Source: Typhlomys cinereus
Taxonomy: Eukaryota; Chordata; Mammalia; Rodentia; Platacanthomyidae
NCBI GenBank assembly: GCA_023101885.1
Contig: JALPQD010000392.1
Location: 1,690,570 to 1,754,569, forward strand
Length of the DNA: 64,000 bases
Reading direction: 5' to 3'
The number at the start of each line of letters is the position of its first letter. The first letter of the stretch is position 1. Below are positions 35,605-48,690 of the stretch, piece by piece. The notes under the pieces are model-generated. The model searched no databases. It saw nothing but the letters and a program-made list of their open reading frames with translations, and was not told the origin of the DNA. A program made the position numbers and the translations under genes.

Positions 35605-35715
35605 ATGAGACACATTTTTTTATTATCACTGTAGCTTCAATGCCTAGAGCAATGTCTGACACATAGTAGGACTCAATAGATGATTAATGGATGAGTAAAT
35701 GAATGAATGAAAGGT
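35605..35715 (+). repeat. L2 3' end, right part
   Basis: 'cactgtagcttcaatgcctagagcaatgtctgacacatagtaggactcaatagatgattaatggatgagtaaatgaatgaatg' is the terminal L2 phrase that should directly follow the left part. Confidence 0.75.
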
Positions 35716-35819
35716 ATGTTGCTCATTTAATTCATAGTTTATTCTTTTGTACTGTTCGTTCTGTTTTTCCATAAGAACAATCTTTCCTAAGTCTCTATCT
35801 AATAACCACATAGACTTTC

Positions 35820-35935
35820 TTCTCTCCTCTTCCTCCCTGTCCTCTCCTCTTCCTTTCCTCTCCTCTTCTCTCTCTTCACCTTTCTCTTTTGTCTCCTCTT
35901 CTCTTTCCTTTCCTTTCCTTTCCTTTCTTTCAATG
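35820..35935. repeat. TC-rich low-complexity tract
   Basis: An almost pure pyrimidine stretch of about 110 bp ending in repeated TTTCC. Confidence 0.9.
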
Positions 35936-36530
35936 TAAAGGGGTCTTTGGTCGCAGGCAGCCTTCTCTGTTGGAATGTGTGACCTTTTCCAGGATGGTGG
36001 TCGCTGGCATGCATGCAGCAGTACCAGCTCTTGGGGGGGGGTACGGAAGAGCAGAGCACTTCCTGGAATGGATGGGCAATGATTTTAGGTGATACACAGA
36101 GCATTTTTTAACTTTAATTGCTGTGCATATTTTATGAGTATGAGAAAATATTGGCTTTCCCTTTATGGCACTGATAGGACATTTCCTTTTTAAATACATT
36201 TATTTGTATGAACAAGTGAGCCAATTTAATGAGAAAATATTAAGTAAATAAATTGTGGCGGCTACACACACACGAGAGATGCCTCGATGGGAAGCCCCGG
36301 GTGGCTGGCATCCAGGAAACAGCTGTCAGCGGATGGATTCTCAGATGAGCTCAGGCCAGCGGGTGGCAAGTGCATTTATTCTTGGAGCTCATGCCACCCA
36401 CAGGGGAGGCAGCAGGTAACACGTGCCAAGTTCTGAGTTTCAAATGCAGACAGCGATGGTGGTGGTCCCCGTGGCCTGTTCCTCTCTCATTGCCAGCCCT
36501 CTTCAGAGGCGGCCTGGTCCGGGGTAACTG
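35936..36530. other. unique intronic DNA
   Basis: No gene or clear repeat. AT-rich around 36090-36250. Confidence 0.4.
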
Positions 36531-37041
36531 GTGACGATGGTGGTGGTGGTGATGAAGATGGTCATGGCCGTGATGATGCAGCAATGACTGTAAGAACGAT
36601 GATGATGCTGGAAACGATATGACGATGGAGAAGGCGATGTGATGAACATGGGAATAATGGAAATGATATAATGGTGGTGTGACGACGACGATGATGATGA
36701 TGAACATGGAAATGGTTTAAATGATTTTATGATGATTGTGATTCTGATGGTGGGATGATGTCATAATGATGTGCTGATGATGGTAACGGTACAAAGGATG
36801 TGATGATGACGACAGTGGTGATAATGGAAATGATGTGAGGATGTCGTGACGAGGATGATTATAGTGGTGGTGGCGATGTTGGAAATGACGTAGCGACGCG
36901 GATGGTGATGGCAGTGATGTTGGTAATGATAGAAATGATGTAATGATGATAATGATAATGGAAATAATATAGTGATGATGGTGATGATGATGGTGGAAAT
37001 GATGTGATGATGTCATGATGATGATGGGATGCTGATGATAT
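36531..37041. repeat. imperfect (TGA/GAT)n trinucleotide tract
   Basis: About 510 bp of TGATGATGG-type repeats diverged into higher-order units such as 'gaaatgatgtgatgatg'. Minus-strand open frames across it encode His- and Ile-rich strings and are artefacts. Confidence 0.93.
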
Positions 37042-37054
37042 TGACGATTCAAAG

Positions 37055-37200
37055 AATAGTGCCAAGCACATGTGCAGTGTCAGACCCTGCTCTGAGTGCT
37101 GTAGGTGCATCTCCTCATTTAATGCTTGGAGATGAGTCTTGTCGTTATCTCCATTTTACAGATGAAGAAACTGAGGTTAGGTAACATATGCGTATATTCC
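37055..37200 (-). repeat. MIR SINE
   Basis: 'ctctgagtgctgtaggtgcatctcctcatttaatgc...ttatctccattttacagatgaagaaactgaggttaggtaaca' is unmistakable antisense MIR. Confidence 0.88.
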
Positions 37201-37790
37201 TTTAATCAACACAGCAAATCTATCCTGTCATCATTGTCCCTTGCCCCAGAGAGGTTAACTAAGTCATCCAGGGTCACTGCTAATAGTGGCAGGTTTGGGG
37301 GGGGCTCAGACCCAAGCAAAGAGTCCACACACATGCTACATTGACCTCCCCCCCAGAACAGAGTAGTGATGAAGTGTGTCCTCTGCCTCTGGGGCTCGGT
37401 GGAGGAAGCAGAAATGTGGACGGTCAACTGTAAATGTCTGCAAAAGTCGGCAAGTGCACCTCAGATTTTACCAGGGAGCGCTGCAGATGTGTAGACAAGA
37501 TTCTTACTGAGGCACTTGGGAGGCACCCTGGAAGAGGTGGCATTTTCCCAGAGCCACGATGGGCAGAGGCAGGGAAGGGCAGCCCAAGTGAGGAAGCACC
37601 AAAAACAGGAACTCTTGGTGCAGGGCAAGCTGGATGGGGCCCAAGAAGGTGGGGAGGTGGCGAGGCCGGTCGGGCAGAACCCTCGCTGCCAGTCTTCCAG
37701 CACCTGGAGAAGTGACAGCAGCATGGACCGGAAGCCACATCAGCATCACGTCACGTCCATCCTCACCCTCTCCCCTCCCAGTCCCTATTT
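37201..37790. other. unique intronic DNA
   Basis: Several overlapping open frames of 80-100 codons lie at 37424-37750, in GC-rich sequence without domains. No splice or promoter evidence. Confidence 0.4.
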
Positions 37791-37794
37791 ATTC

Positions 37795-38035
37795 TTGAGG
37801 TATTCCACGGGATCTTTCAGCCATTTGTTTTTATTAGTATTATTTATTATGCATAATGGGTTTGATTATGTCATGTTCATACATGTATATAATGTATTTT
37901 AATCAAACTAGCACCTTTTCTCTTTAAAACACCTTGCCAGTGGCTACACCACTGAATAAAATCTCTCTCCCTCTCTCCAAAACCTGAGCTCCTTATAAAT
38001 CCTCAGGGTGAGGTGGAATCTGTGAGCCCTCCCCA
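37795..38035 (-). mobile_element. L1 3'-end fragment
   Basis: 'tgcataatgggtttgattatgtcatgttcatacatgtatataatgtattttaatcaa' and 'ccttgccagtggctacaccactgaataaaatctctctccc' resemble the same L1 3'-UTR region as at 32010 and 43805. Confidence 0.55.
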
Positions 38036-38038
38036 TGA

Positions 38039-38090
38039 GGGAGAGAGACAGAGAGAGAGAGAGATTGAAAGAAAGAGAGAGGGAAAGAGA
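38039..38090. repeat. GA-rich tract
   Basis: 'gagagagacagagagagagagagattgaaagaaagagagagg'. Confidence 0.9.
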
Positions 38091-38259
38091 AGTCTAGTCC
38101 AACCCTAGATGGAGGTTTACAAAAGGAAAATCCTGTATCCTGGGTAAACTCATTATTCTGATCATATTGATAGCACATGTCAGAACTCAAAGTTCAGAAA
38201 TGACAGAAAAGTTGGTCAGAAACATTACCCACAATCTCCCTTGGCTGAGAAATCCTTGG

Positions 38260-38690
38260 TCAGCTCTGTTTTGTTTTTGTTTTTTTTTTTTTTGTTTTTT
38301 TTTTTACTTCTTGTAATATTTACTTTGTGCATACTTTTTAATAACATAATCCTGTATGCGATTTTGAATTTCGCCTTTTTTCTCCACTTACCATTTTAAT
38401 GAAGATTCCTCTTCACGACATTGCAGTTCTGGGCCAACACTCTTAGTGACTGATCCTGTAGGTGTCTGGAAACTTCTTTAGCCATGCCTGGGTTTATTTT
38501 TATTTCTGAACATTCATTTGTCAAATTTGGGGTCCTGTCAATAAAGTCAGGGTGCAAATCCTTCTGGGTGAAGATGTGGCTGCCTTTCTGATTGCTAACA
38601 TTGGGACAGATTCCCAGAAGTGGACTTACTGACTCAGGGGATTGGAGCATTTAATACCTTTTTGTGAGTAATGCTAAATTGCTCTGAGAG
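38260..38690 (-). mobile_element. ancient L1-like relic
   Basis: 'ctgattgctaacattgggacagattcccagaagtggacttactgactcagggg...gagtaatgctaaattgctct' resembles antisense old L1 sequence. Poly(T) at 38279-38306 precedes it. Confidence 0.45.
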
Positions 38691-39211
38691 GAGCTGAGAG
38701 CGGGCCAGATGCACCGGGCTGCCTTGAAAGAAGGACTTGGATCATGCAGAGAATCAGAAGCTGCAGATGGGGGGCTGCCCTCACTTATCCTGCAACCTGG
38801 GCCTCAGTTTGCAACATCAGCACCTTAACGTGATTCTTTGTCTCCAAAGCTGACCTGTGCGTGGCGGGCGGGATGCTCAGCATCTCAGCGCACTAGATAC
38901 TAGTAGCGGCTTCCTGGACGAAACAACCAAAAATGTCCCCAGGAGTGAAAATCAAGATAGTTCATTTTCCCCAGTTGCAATCATATTAACACACACGGTA
39001 CAGCTTGTGGGGACAGGAACTGTGTGTTAGGTGAGCTTCCAGGATCCAGAGAGTGGCAGATGCTTCTACTGCTCATTATAGTCTTGACAATATTTTCCCT
39101 ACTACTCAAGAGGCCAGGCCGGCTCCATGGGGGTGTCCCCAGCCAAGGAGTCTTGTTTTGATTGGCTGAGAACACCAGTAGTTCCCCCCTCCTGCTGCTT
39201 CAAAATGGAAT
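38691..39211. other. unique intronic DNA
   Basis: Nothing recognised. Confidence 0.4.
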
Positions 39212-39515
39212 CTCTGGCTGGTGAGGTGGTTCAGGGTTAAAGCCTTTGCCTCGAAAGCAAAAGGACCTGAGTTTAGATCCCCAGATCCCACGTACAGGCA
39301 GATTGGGTGATGTCTGTAATTCTAGCCCTGGAAGGAGGAGCCTGGGAAACCCCAGAGCAAAGCCGTAAGAAGGTAGAGTAATCCAAGATGACGCCTAATG
39401 TCACCCTTACGCCTCCACAGGTACACACATAACATACACACACAGGTACACACGTTCAAGTGCCCTCTTGTACACACACACACGCACATGCACACACACA
39501 CAGCATGCACGCACG
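39212..39515 (+). repeat. tRNA-derived SINE with CA-rich tail
   Basis: 'ctggctggtgaggtggttcagggttaaagcctttgcctcgaaagc' with 'gacctgagtttagatcccc', then the body shared with 15480, 25408 and 57068. The CA tail spans about 39420-39515. Confidence 0.87.
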
Positions 39516-40158
39516 CATGCAAGGAATCATTTCTTGGGTCTTTGGGATGGAAGCTTTCACTTGCTCTGCCCTTGCTCACTTACGCTAGAGGTTTTCACCA
39601 CCGCAGTCTTCTCTGAGTACAGACGGTGTTAAAATGGCCGCTCAGTAGAGAGCCCAAGTCTCTTATGCTGCATCTCTCTGCGCTGGGAGCAGGCCAAGTC
39701 ACCCTCAGACCTGCCAGCCTTAGGTTCTGCTGACCAGTAGACGCCCCGCCCCTCTGCAGAGTTCATCCAGCGGTTTTTGAGAAGCCCCAAGTGACACTGA
39801 CCACGGCTTCTCTACTTCTTCCTGCGAACCCCTGTGAAACCCCAGACCATGCTCCTGCCTGTGGTCAGGGCTACCCAAGGGTCCTGACCCCCAGGAGCAG
39901 AGCCCTAACCCACACCGTGTGCTGCACAGAAGGCTGTGGTCAGTGGATGCCCATGAGGAATGGCTGAACGCCCCTTGTTGGCCCTCGGAAGCCAGCCATG
40001 GGCGAACACCCCTCCCTCGCCCTCAAGGACAGCATGGGGTGTGCACTCTCACAGCTCGCATCACAGTCCTCCCCCTGTGTGGCCCCGTCAGAGGCCCTGC
40101 TCATCTGTACGACAGATGTGCTGCGGGGAGCTATGCCATTGGTTGGGTGGCACTTACA
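39516..40158. other. unique intronic DNA
   Basis: No repeat or exon is recognised despite several open frames of 60-95 codons. Confidence 0.4.
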
Positions 40159-40604
40159 TGTGATGGTTTGTCTCATCCTGTCAACCTGGCTCCTACAAGG
40201 TGAGCCTGCAGACACACCTGTGAGGAATTAGCCAGCTAAGGCAGGCCTCTGGGAACTTGGAAGAGACGGTCTTGACTGCATGATTGACAGGGGAAGACCC
40301 AGCCCATCGCGGGCAGGTCCATTCCCCGGGCGGGTGGCTGCAGATGGAGCGGGCAGGCAGGCAAGTGAGCAGCATGGTCCTTGCCTGGGCTCTTGCGTGG
40401 GTGTGGTGCGGTCAGTTCCCTCGGCTCCTGTGTGACTCTCCTGCCTCGAGGAGCTGTAGCCTGGGATCGTGAGCTGAGCAAAACCCTTTCTCCCCCGTGT
40501 TGCTTGGGTCAGGTATGTGTTGTGAGGTGAGCAAAACCTCTCTCTCTCTAAGGTGTTTGGATCAGGTACCGATTGAAGCAACAAGTTATGAAACTAAAGC
40601 AACA
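40159..40604 (+). mobile_element. LTR-like element, family D
   Basis: 'tgatggtttgtctcatcctgtcaacctggctcctac...gtgaggaattagcc...cttgactgcatgattgacaggggaagacccagcccatcgcgggcagg...gatcgtgagctgagcaaaaccctttctcccccgtgttgcttgggtcagg' follows a rodent LTR-like family. The 3' part contains a short internal duplication ('gtgagcaaaacctctctctctctaaggtgtttggatcagg'). Confidence 0.65.
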
Positions 40605-41600
40605 TTCAACTGTTCTCAGCACAGACTAAGTCCTGCGTGTATATTTGCTGAGGCCCACCATGCCCCCAAGGCTGAGCCGCCTGGCTCCTGTGTAAATTCT
40701 CAGACAATGTAAATATATATAGCAACAGATTATACCCCTAAGTCTGAATACAGAAGTCCTTTCTTGGGGAGGAGGAATGCTTCAAATATTCCCTCTTAAG
40801 GTGTCAACCAATTAGACAAGGCCCACCTGTGTTACGGAAAGTGACCTACTTTACCCAAAGTCTACCGAGTTAAATGCTTAACCTCACCGCAAAGTAACCT
40901 CACAGCAATGTATCTCAGCCAGTGTCTAACCAAACAACGGAGCTCCACAGCCAAGTTTACACATGAAACTAATCATACCTTAGCAAGTGCCTGCCAAGGT
41001 GTACAACCAATTCCACGGTTCGTGAGATGATTGTAGGTGGGGTAGGAACAGCGCATTATATAACACCAATCACAGAGTAGTCGCTTTAAATCCATCTTAA
41101 TCCTAATTACCTCAGGAAGAAAGGCTGTGTTTGATCTGAGCCCTGACCCCCCTCTGACTCTTGATATTTGTAATAAAAGGAGGCAGAACCAGAATCCAGC
41201 TGGCACTGAGTTCCACTGTGCTGTTTTCCTCGGCTTTACTTCCCCAGTGGCTTTCTATTTATGCAAATGATGCTGATTTTCCATTTGTGATAGTGGCATA
41301 ATTTTCCTCATTAGGTAGATGTCTTTAAATCAAACAGTGAGTACATTTAAAATTTTCTAGAGGGATTAACAGTAAGCAGATAGCAATGTGATCAGTCAGC
41401 GTTCCCCCAGGGGAGGGGAGAATATTCTAAGCAGTGTGAACAGCATGTGTATAGACTGGGAAGCAGGACAGAGCATGACTCATTCTTACACCTGCAGGTA
41501 AGCAATGTCAGCCACACACTGGATATGACCTGATCCCATCGTGAGGCCAGGGAGGTGTTTCATAAGACCCAGGCATCAAAGGCATCCTGCATTTTGCTAG
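40605..41600. other. AT-rich unique intronic DNA
   Basis: No repeats are confidently recognised. It contains the POU octamer noted at 41261-41268. Confidence 0.4.
41261..41268 (+). promoter_or_regulatory. POU octamer ATGCAAAT
   Basis: A perfect octamer lies in 'tatttatgcaaatgatgctgattttccatttg', in an AT-rich, repeat-free stretch about 0.8 kb before exon B. A short motif alone is weak evidence of function. Confidence 0.3.
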
Positions 41601-41607
41601 AAATTGG

Positions 41608-41830
41608 TGTTCCAGGGCTAGAGGTGTTAGCTCCGTCGGTAGAGTGCTTGCCTAGCATGCATGAGGCTGTAGATTCCATCCCCAGCACCGAATAAACTGG
41701 GCGTGTGTTACGTACCTGTGATGGCAGCAGTCTGGAAAAGGAGGCAGAGGGATCAGAAGTTTAAAGTCCTCCTTAAGCTATATTGTGAGTCCAAATCCAG
41801 TTTGGGCTGCAAGAGGAAAGAAATCTGGTT
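41608..41830 (+). repeat. B4-like SINE (ID head plus B1 body)
   Basis: 'tgttagctccgtcggtagagtgcttgcctagcatgcatgaggctgtagattccatccccagcacc' is an ID head. It is followed by 'actgggcgtgtgttacgtacctgtgatggcagcagtctgg', a B1-like body. Confidence 0.8.
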
Positions 41831-41883
41831 TCCAGAAAGGCACAGGTGATATCTGCACTATTAAGTGTTTTGCAGTGCTCTAG

Positions 41884-43430
<1,547 letters not shown>

Positions 43431-43434
43431 TGTG

Positions 43435-43435
43435 C

Positions 43436-43478
<43 letters not shown>

Positions 43479-43723
43479 CACGTCACATATGCATGTGTAC
43501 AATAGGACACTTGAGTGTGTGTGCCTGTGGAGACCCAAGGGTGACACTGGGTATCACCTGGATGGCTCTACCTCCTTATTGCTTTGCTCTGGGGTGTCCC
43601 AGACTCTGCCTTCCAGAGTCAGAATCACTGCCTGGCATGTTTTATGTGGGATCTAGGGATCCAAACTCAGGTCCTTCTGCTTGGGAGGGAAAGGCTATAA
43701 CCATTGAGCCATCTCTAACCCTG
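43435..43723 (-). repeat. tRNA-derived SINE with (TG)n tail
   Basis: TG tract 43438-43474, then 'cttattgctttgctctggggtgtcccagactctgccttccagagtc' and 'aaactcaggtccttctgcttgggagggaaaggctataaccattgagccatctctaaccc', the antisense of the 15480 subfamily. Confidence 0.87.
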
Positions 43724-43804
43724 CATGAACTTCTCCTGGGGAGACAAATGCCTGTTCGCCCCAGATAGGGCACCAACAGACCAAATAAAACAACTCCACT
43801 CAAG

Positions 43805-44072
43805 TCTAGCATGGTGAAACGATGAATTTTAAGCATGGTTACTTACAGTCCTTGGACAACTTATGGATAGCTACACTAGTAAAGAAAAGGTTTCCCTCTT
43901 TAACTGTCCTGGGAAGAGGCATGGCCCCAAGAGCCCCTCCCCGATGGTGGGAGGTTACTGTCCCTGTTCCCTGCAGGTCTCTTTCAGGTATCACAGTTGT
44001 TGATGGTTCAAGAGGGCAGGGACCACACCATGCTGGGAGGACAGCATCTTATAACGCATGTGTCTTAGTATA
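43805..44072 (-). mobile_element. L1 3'-end fragment
   Basis: 'atggatagctacactagtaaagaaaaggtttccctctttaactg...gaggcatggccccaagagcccctccccgatggtggg...tatcacagttgttgatggttcaagagggcagggac' matches rodent L1 3'-UTR phrases in antisense. Confidence 0.6.
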
Positions 44073-44202
44073 ACACATGTCTCGAGCAATGCCTGGTGCA
44101 TCTCTCATTTCTCTGCTTCCTTCTGCCCCGAGGGCTTTCCAGGGCTGTGGGTCAGGACCTTCCCTCTCACTGTGGTCACCGCGGCTGATCTCTCATGGTC
44201 CC

Positions 44203-44615
44203 CGCTGCAGTTACTCTGAGGTCACCGATAAATTCACAACTAAGCAAGTTAAGGCAACGAGGGGTTTTATTCTGGCTCATGATTCTCCGTTACAGTTCAT
44301 AATCCAGCTGGGCAGGAAAGTTCATTCCAACCCCAGAAGCTGAGGGAACTGGCCTTGCCGTATCCGCAGGGACTGCTGAGAGAAGGGCAAACCTCACTTG
44401 CCAGCCAGCAAAGTATGCCAAACTGTGGAACCAGCTCCCTCCATGTTATCTACCTCCCCAGGGAATGGTCCCCCCCCCATGGGCTGCTTCTTCCACATCA
44501 ATTAGATACTCTCCTGCAGACCTGCTTAGCACTTGCCTTAATTACTAACTTTTCATGGATACCCAGAGCTCAACCTTCAATTGTCAAAGTGACACTTAGA
44601 TATCTAACTAGCATA
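44203..44615 (-). mobile_element. MaLR-type solo LTR, family B
   Basis: 413 bp flanked by an exact 5-bp duplication GTCCC (44198-44202 and 44616-44620). It is homologous to the copies at 16539, 22175 and 30959. Its terminal bases read CG...TA, consistent with TG...CA ends altered by transition mutations. Confidence 0.87.
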
Positions 44616-44695
44616 GTCCCCATACAAGTAGAACTTAGTATCTTCTAGCTAGCTCCACCCTCCTTTCAGCCACTAAGATCCACATCTCAGGATGT

Positions 44696-44700
<5 letters not shown>

Positions 44701-44746
<46 letters not shown>
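44701..44746. repeat. (AC)n microsatellite
   Basis: A 46-bp pure AC tract. Confidence 0.97.
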
Positions 44747-44748
<2 letters not shown>

Positions 44749-45059
44749 AGCACAGTCTTCTAGTTCCTATTGTACCCTATAATTCTCAGCAGTCATTTGA
44801 ATCTGCTTCTGAATTCTGACTGTAGTTGCACTGGAAGCCTAAGGAGATCCACTGAGGATTCCAGAGCTTCTGGAACACACTTGAAAGAGAGATGAGCTTT
44901 GTGAGACGGCAGCAAGAGCGTGTCCTGGAATTCCTCAAAGTCATTCATCTCATGCTTTCCATTCCTCCTCGGGTACATTTTGAAAAATGAAAAGTAGACA
45001 TTAACATGTTTTGAGATGTGATCGCTCTCGTCTTCTAGAAAGCCTGGGGAGTTAGGCAG

Positions 45060-45245
45060 ACCCTGATGCCAATCCCCAGCTTGGCTCCTGGTAGCTGTGA
45101 AACCTTGAACAAGCGATTTCACCCCTCTTTGTCATCTGTAAATGAGAGAAGATCCTCCTCATGGGGAGGGCAAAGCAACAAGAAGATATCAGAGCTGAAA
45201 CACTCAGAGCTGTGCCTGGTGCGAAGAGACTCCCCATCTTCCCCC
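45060..45245 (+). repeat. MIR SINE
   Basis: 'cttggctcctggtagctgtgaaaccttgaacaagcgatttcacccctctttgtcatctgtaaatgaga...agagctgtgcctggtgc' is sense MIR. Confidence 0.75.
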
Positions 45246-45877
45246 CCCCCAAAGTAGCTAACAATCTGCATCTTTTCTCTTTTTCTTCAAATGCTCTTAT
45301 CATTGCCCTTATGGAAGCCTGGAAGTGATTCTTTCTAGAAGGAAGAGAAATCTTCCTGTTCTTTAGCACTTCGGTGGTTAGCATCTGCAAACATGCCCAG
45401 AAGTACTTCAAAGGTGGTTCTTTCCAGTCAGTTTTGTACCAAAAGTCTCCAAATGAGAACTTCCAGTGGGATCCAGGACTCGACTTTGGAATTAACCCCC
45501 ACCCCACCTTTCCTCCACCACACAGTGTCTCTTTGGCTCCCGAAGTGTGGTGGGCCATGATGCACTATATGAACTTCCTGTGGACCACCGCTGAAAGCTC
45601 TTCAAGGGTCCAGCTGCCACTTCCCACTTTCCTACCATGGCCAGCAGAGCGCCTGGGGACCATCTCATTGAAATGTGAATTGCTTCTCGCTTCCTGCCTG
45701 CTATCTCAGCTGAGGAATTAGGAAGTGACCCACGGGTGCCATTTTTCTACGTCACATGGACACAGTTTTCCAATAGCTACATGGTTCCTTGTGGCATCGT
45801 GAAGATTATCATTCTGCATACGAGATTTCTGTTATCTGTTTTCCCAGAATGTTTTTTTTTCTGTTTCCATTATCACA
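45246..45877. other. unique intronic DNA
   Basis: No gene or repeat recognised. Confidence 0.4.
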
Positions 45878-46236
45878 TGCATGTGTGAGTGAAGGGTGCT
45901 CACAGAGCGTGTGTGTGTTTGCATGTGTGGAGGTGGGTGGGCGAGCTTACACTTGTGCACGTGCACGGGGAGCTCCGACGTTGATACCCAGAATCATCCT
46001 CGATTGCTCTTCCACCGTATTCCTTTGAGGCAGGGTCTCTAATCAAACAGAGCTCACCTGCAGGGCTAGTCTGGCTAGCCAGCTTGCTCTTGGGACTCCC
46101 AGACTCCTTCTTCCAAGGATGGGCTGCCACACCCACCTGGTATTATATGTGGGTTCTGGGGATCTAAACTCCGTCTTTTTTTTTCTTGTGCAGCAAGTTT
46201 TTTAACCACTCCCCATCTCCACCATCTCCCCAGTCC
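45878..46236 (-). repeat. B3-like SINE
   Basis: 'catgcatgtgtgagtgaagggtgctcacagagcgtgtgtgtg...tatatgtgggttctggggatctaaactccg...accatctccccagtcc' is an antisense copy with an extended TG-type tail. Confidence 0.78.
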
Positions 46237-48690
46237 TATTTTCCCAGAGCTTTGGCTGTTATTTCTTGAGCTACTAAAACCATTCAGACATTTCTACTTT
46301 TTTTAAGAGCATAAATTTTGTAAGATTTATAGCTAAGTGGTTTATTTTTCCAAACAGTATGCTGCCCGAGACACCTGAATGTTCAGGGTAGGTAGACTGC
46401 CTTCTGAACAGACTCCCTGAACGTGGAAGACACAGCTCTGTTCCCTTTTCAATGCTGGAAGTATCATCAACTCTGAGATGTCTTTGGGCCCAGATGACTA
46501 GGCTTATGCGTTGCCACACGGTGGATAAAACTCATAGGACAAACAGGAGTGTTTTGCCACTTTAATGAGCTGGTCCTGTGTGGGAGGAACGAAGGGGATT
46601 TCGCTGGGAAACCAAATGGGGTGGGCAGTTCTGCACCCCCAACGTCCTGCTGAAAATGAATCAGAATTTATACCAGGCGGCAGCAGCTCTTCGCCAATCC
46701 CAAGAGCAGGATGTGGTTGGCATGTTTCCCATGGGACCCTGTGCCTCACCCATGTATTGGCAATCACCGACTGCCCAGGGTTTAAGGAGGAATTGATGGT
46801 GTGAAACAACTCAACCTTGACACCCTGACATGTGGGAGAGTTTACACTGGAAGAAACAGAATTCCTTAGGCAAGTAGAACAGAGTCTTGCAAGTCCCCCA
46901 CTCACCCACCCAGCTGTTACCTTTCTGGATATCTAGATAACTGTTATCTTTACTTCTTAGCCGGGCAGGTGAACTCACAGCTCAACAGACTCCCACAGAG
47001 GACACATGCCCAGGGTTTTTGCAAAACATCCACGAGGCTAGTCCTGCTACTTTTACTTGCAAAGACCGAACTCGGGGCGATCACTTAGGGCAGCAGGAGA
47101 TCTGGGAGCCTGGGCAGGGGCAGAAAGCTCACCCACCCTGTGCTCTTCGAGTAAGAATTTGACCTTGGCTTAATTTTCTGGCTCTGTTCCCCTGGAAACC
47201 TGATAAATATGGCCAAGTCAGTCGTGTTACTAGGCAACACTGCTCACAGTCAGAACCACCACACCTTGGTAAAATTACATCTGGCCTGGAGGTTCTGGAA
47301 ATGTCTGATAAAGGAGTCTGAGCTTTGGGCTCGCCTGAATTCGTTGATTTTTGTCACTATCCTTTGAAGGAACTTCAGGAGCTAATTCTGTGGAGTTCAC
47401 AAGAGCTATCGGGGTTCGTGTCTGAGCCACCCAGGCAGACTTCATCCCCCAACACCTGAGTGTTCCCTGAGGGCAGGTCCTCACAGGTGGCTGGGTGGAC
47501 AGCCACCAAGACTCTCACTGCAAGGAACATGGGATACTGTGTTGGGCTAGGCATGGTTGGAGATATAATTAAGTCTGAAACTGAGATGCTCAGTGGGTTG
47601 GGAGAAGTCGGTTTGGGGGCCACACAGCCTAGAGCATTTCCCAGATCACATGGAGGGCTGAGACCCCACACTGCTTCTGAAGGCCTCTGTCTCCATTGCC
47701 CCTGAGTGCTAAAAGTCTCTGTCACCAGCCTTACCGGCTGCCCACGGTCCCTCCGTCGCACGCATGCTTTCTGACCAGACCTCAGCTTCCTCACCGGGGA
47801 GTCTGGGAAGGGGATCTGCAGCGTGAAGAACCAGGATACACGGGACGCAGCAAACTCACACATGCAGCTCTGATTCTGGGAGACAAAAAAATTGGCCAAG
47901 CCTACCATACGCTTCTGTTTTACTTTTTAAAAATAAACCATACACGTGTGCCTCTTTCTCACAGCTCCGTAGGTATGACCTTATCCTGCAGACCAGCTTA
48001 CATACCGTAATGGAAAACCAATATATTGTGTCAGCGAGAGGACATTGGCGTTGGTTAGTTTGCCCAAGGGGGCACATCGTTAAAGTTGGAGAACTTGGAC
48101 TCTTACATTTTAAACTTGTATTCACCAGACTATTTTGTAATTTGTGGATGGTAGATTTTAAAAACTAATAATGTTCAAAAGTCTCCTCTCTCTTCTCTAG
48201 ATTCCCCCCCCATGATCTTTATAAGTGTTTGCGGAATATAAAATGAACCATTTATTAAATAAAATTAAACAAGTGCCACAAAGCTGTAAAGAAGTCACTC
48301 ATGGCCTCTGTACCCAAGAACAAGTTCTGGTGTCTTCCAGGCTCAAGCTTCTGAGGATGTACAAAGGTGTTCTGATCACTTATAACACAGGAATATAGAG
48401 ACCAGACAATGTGGGGTTGTATTCATCTATTTCATCAGTTGGTCTTTGAAAGCATGGTGGGTTTTTTTTGATAGATGGTGGTTCCGTCTCTGAACATGGA
48501 ATTAAAGACGTCTTGGAATAAAGTTCACTTGCTTCATTTTGAGGGTAACTGAGGCCCTGTGAGATTAGAGGCTGCCCTGGAGTTACAGACAAACAGAGGG
48601 TTTTCAAGGTGACACCCCAGTGCCTTTGCTACTAAATACTACTAAAATACTGGGCCTCTGTGCCTTTACCTGACTACCTTCTTCACTTCC
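46237..48690. other. mostly unique intronic DNA
   Basis: No coding or clear repeat evidence across 2.4 kb. It includes an X-box-like motif at 47226-47238. The longest open frame is 177 codons (47375-47908, minus), without a domain. Confidence 0.4.
47226..47238. promoter_or_regulatory. RFX X-box-like motif
   Basis: GTTACTAGGCAAC fits RYYNYY-N1-RRNRAC at every position and lies in non-repetitive intron. Function is inference. Confidence 0.35.

Noticed and set aside
36351..37110. His-rich and Ile-rich minus-strand proteins
   Set aside because: They are translations of the TGA/GAT trinucleotide tract.
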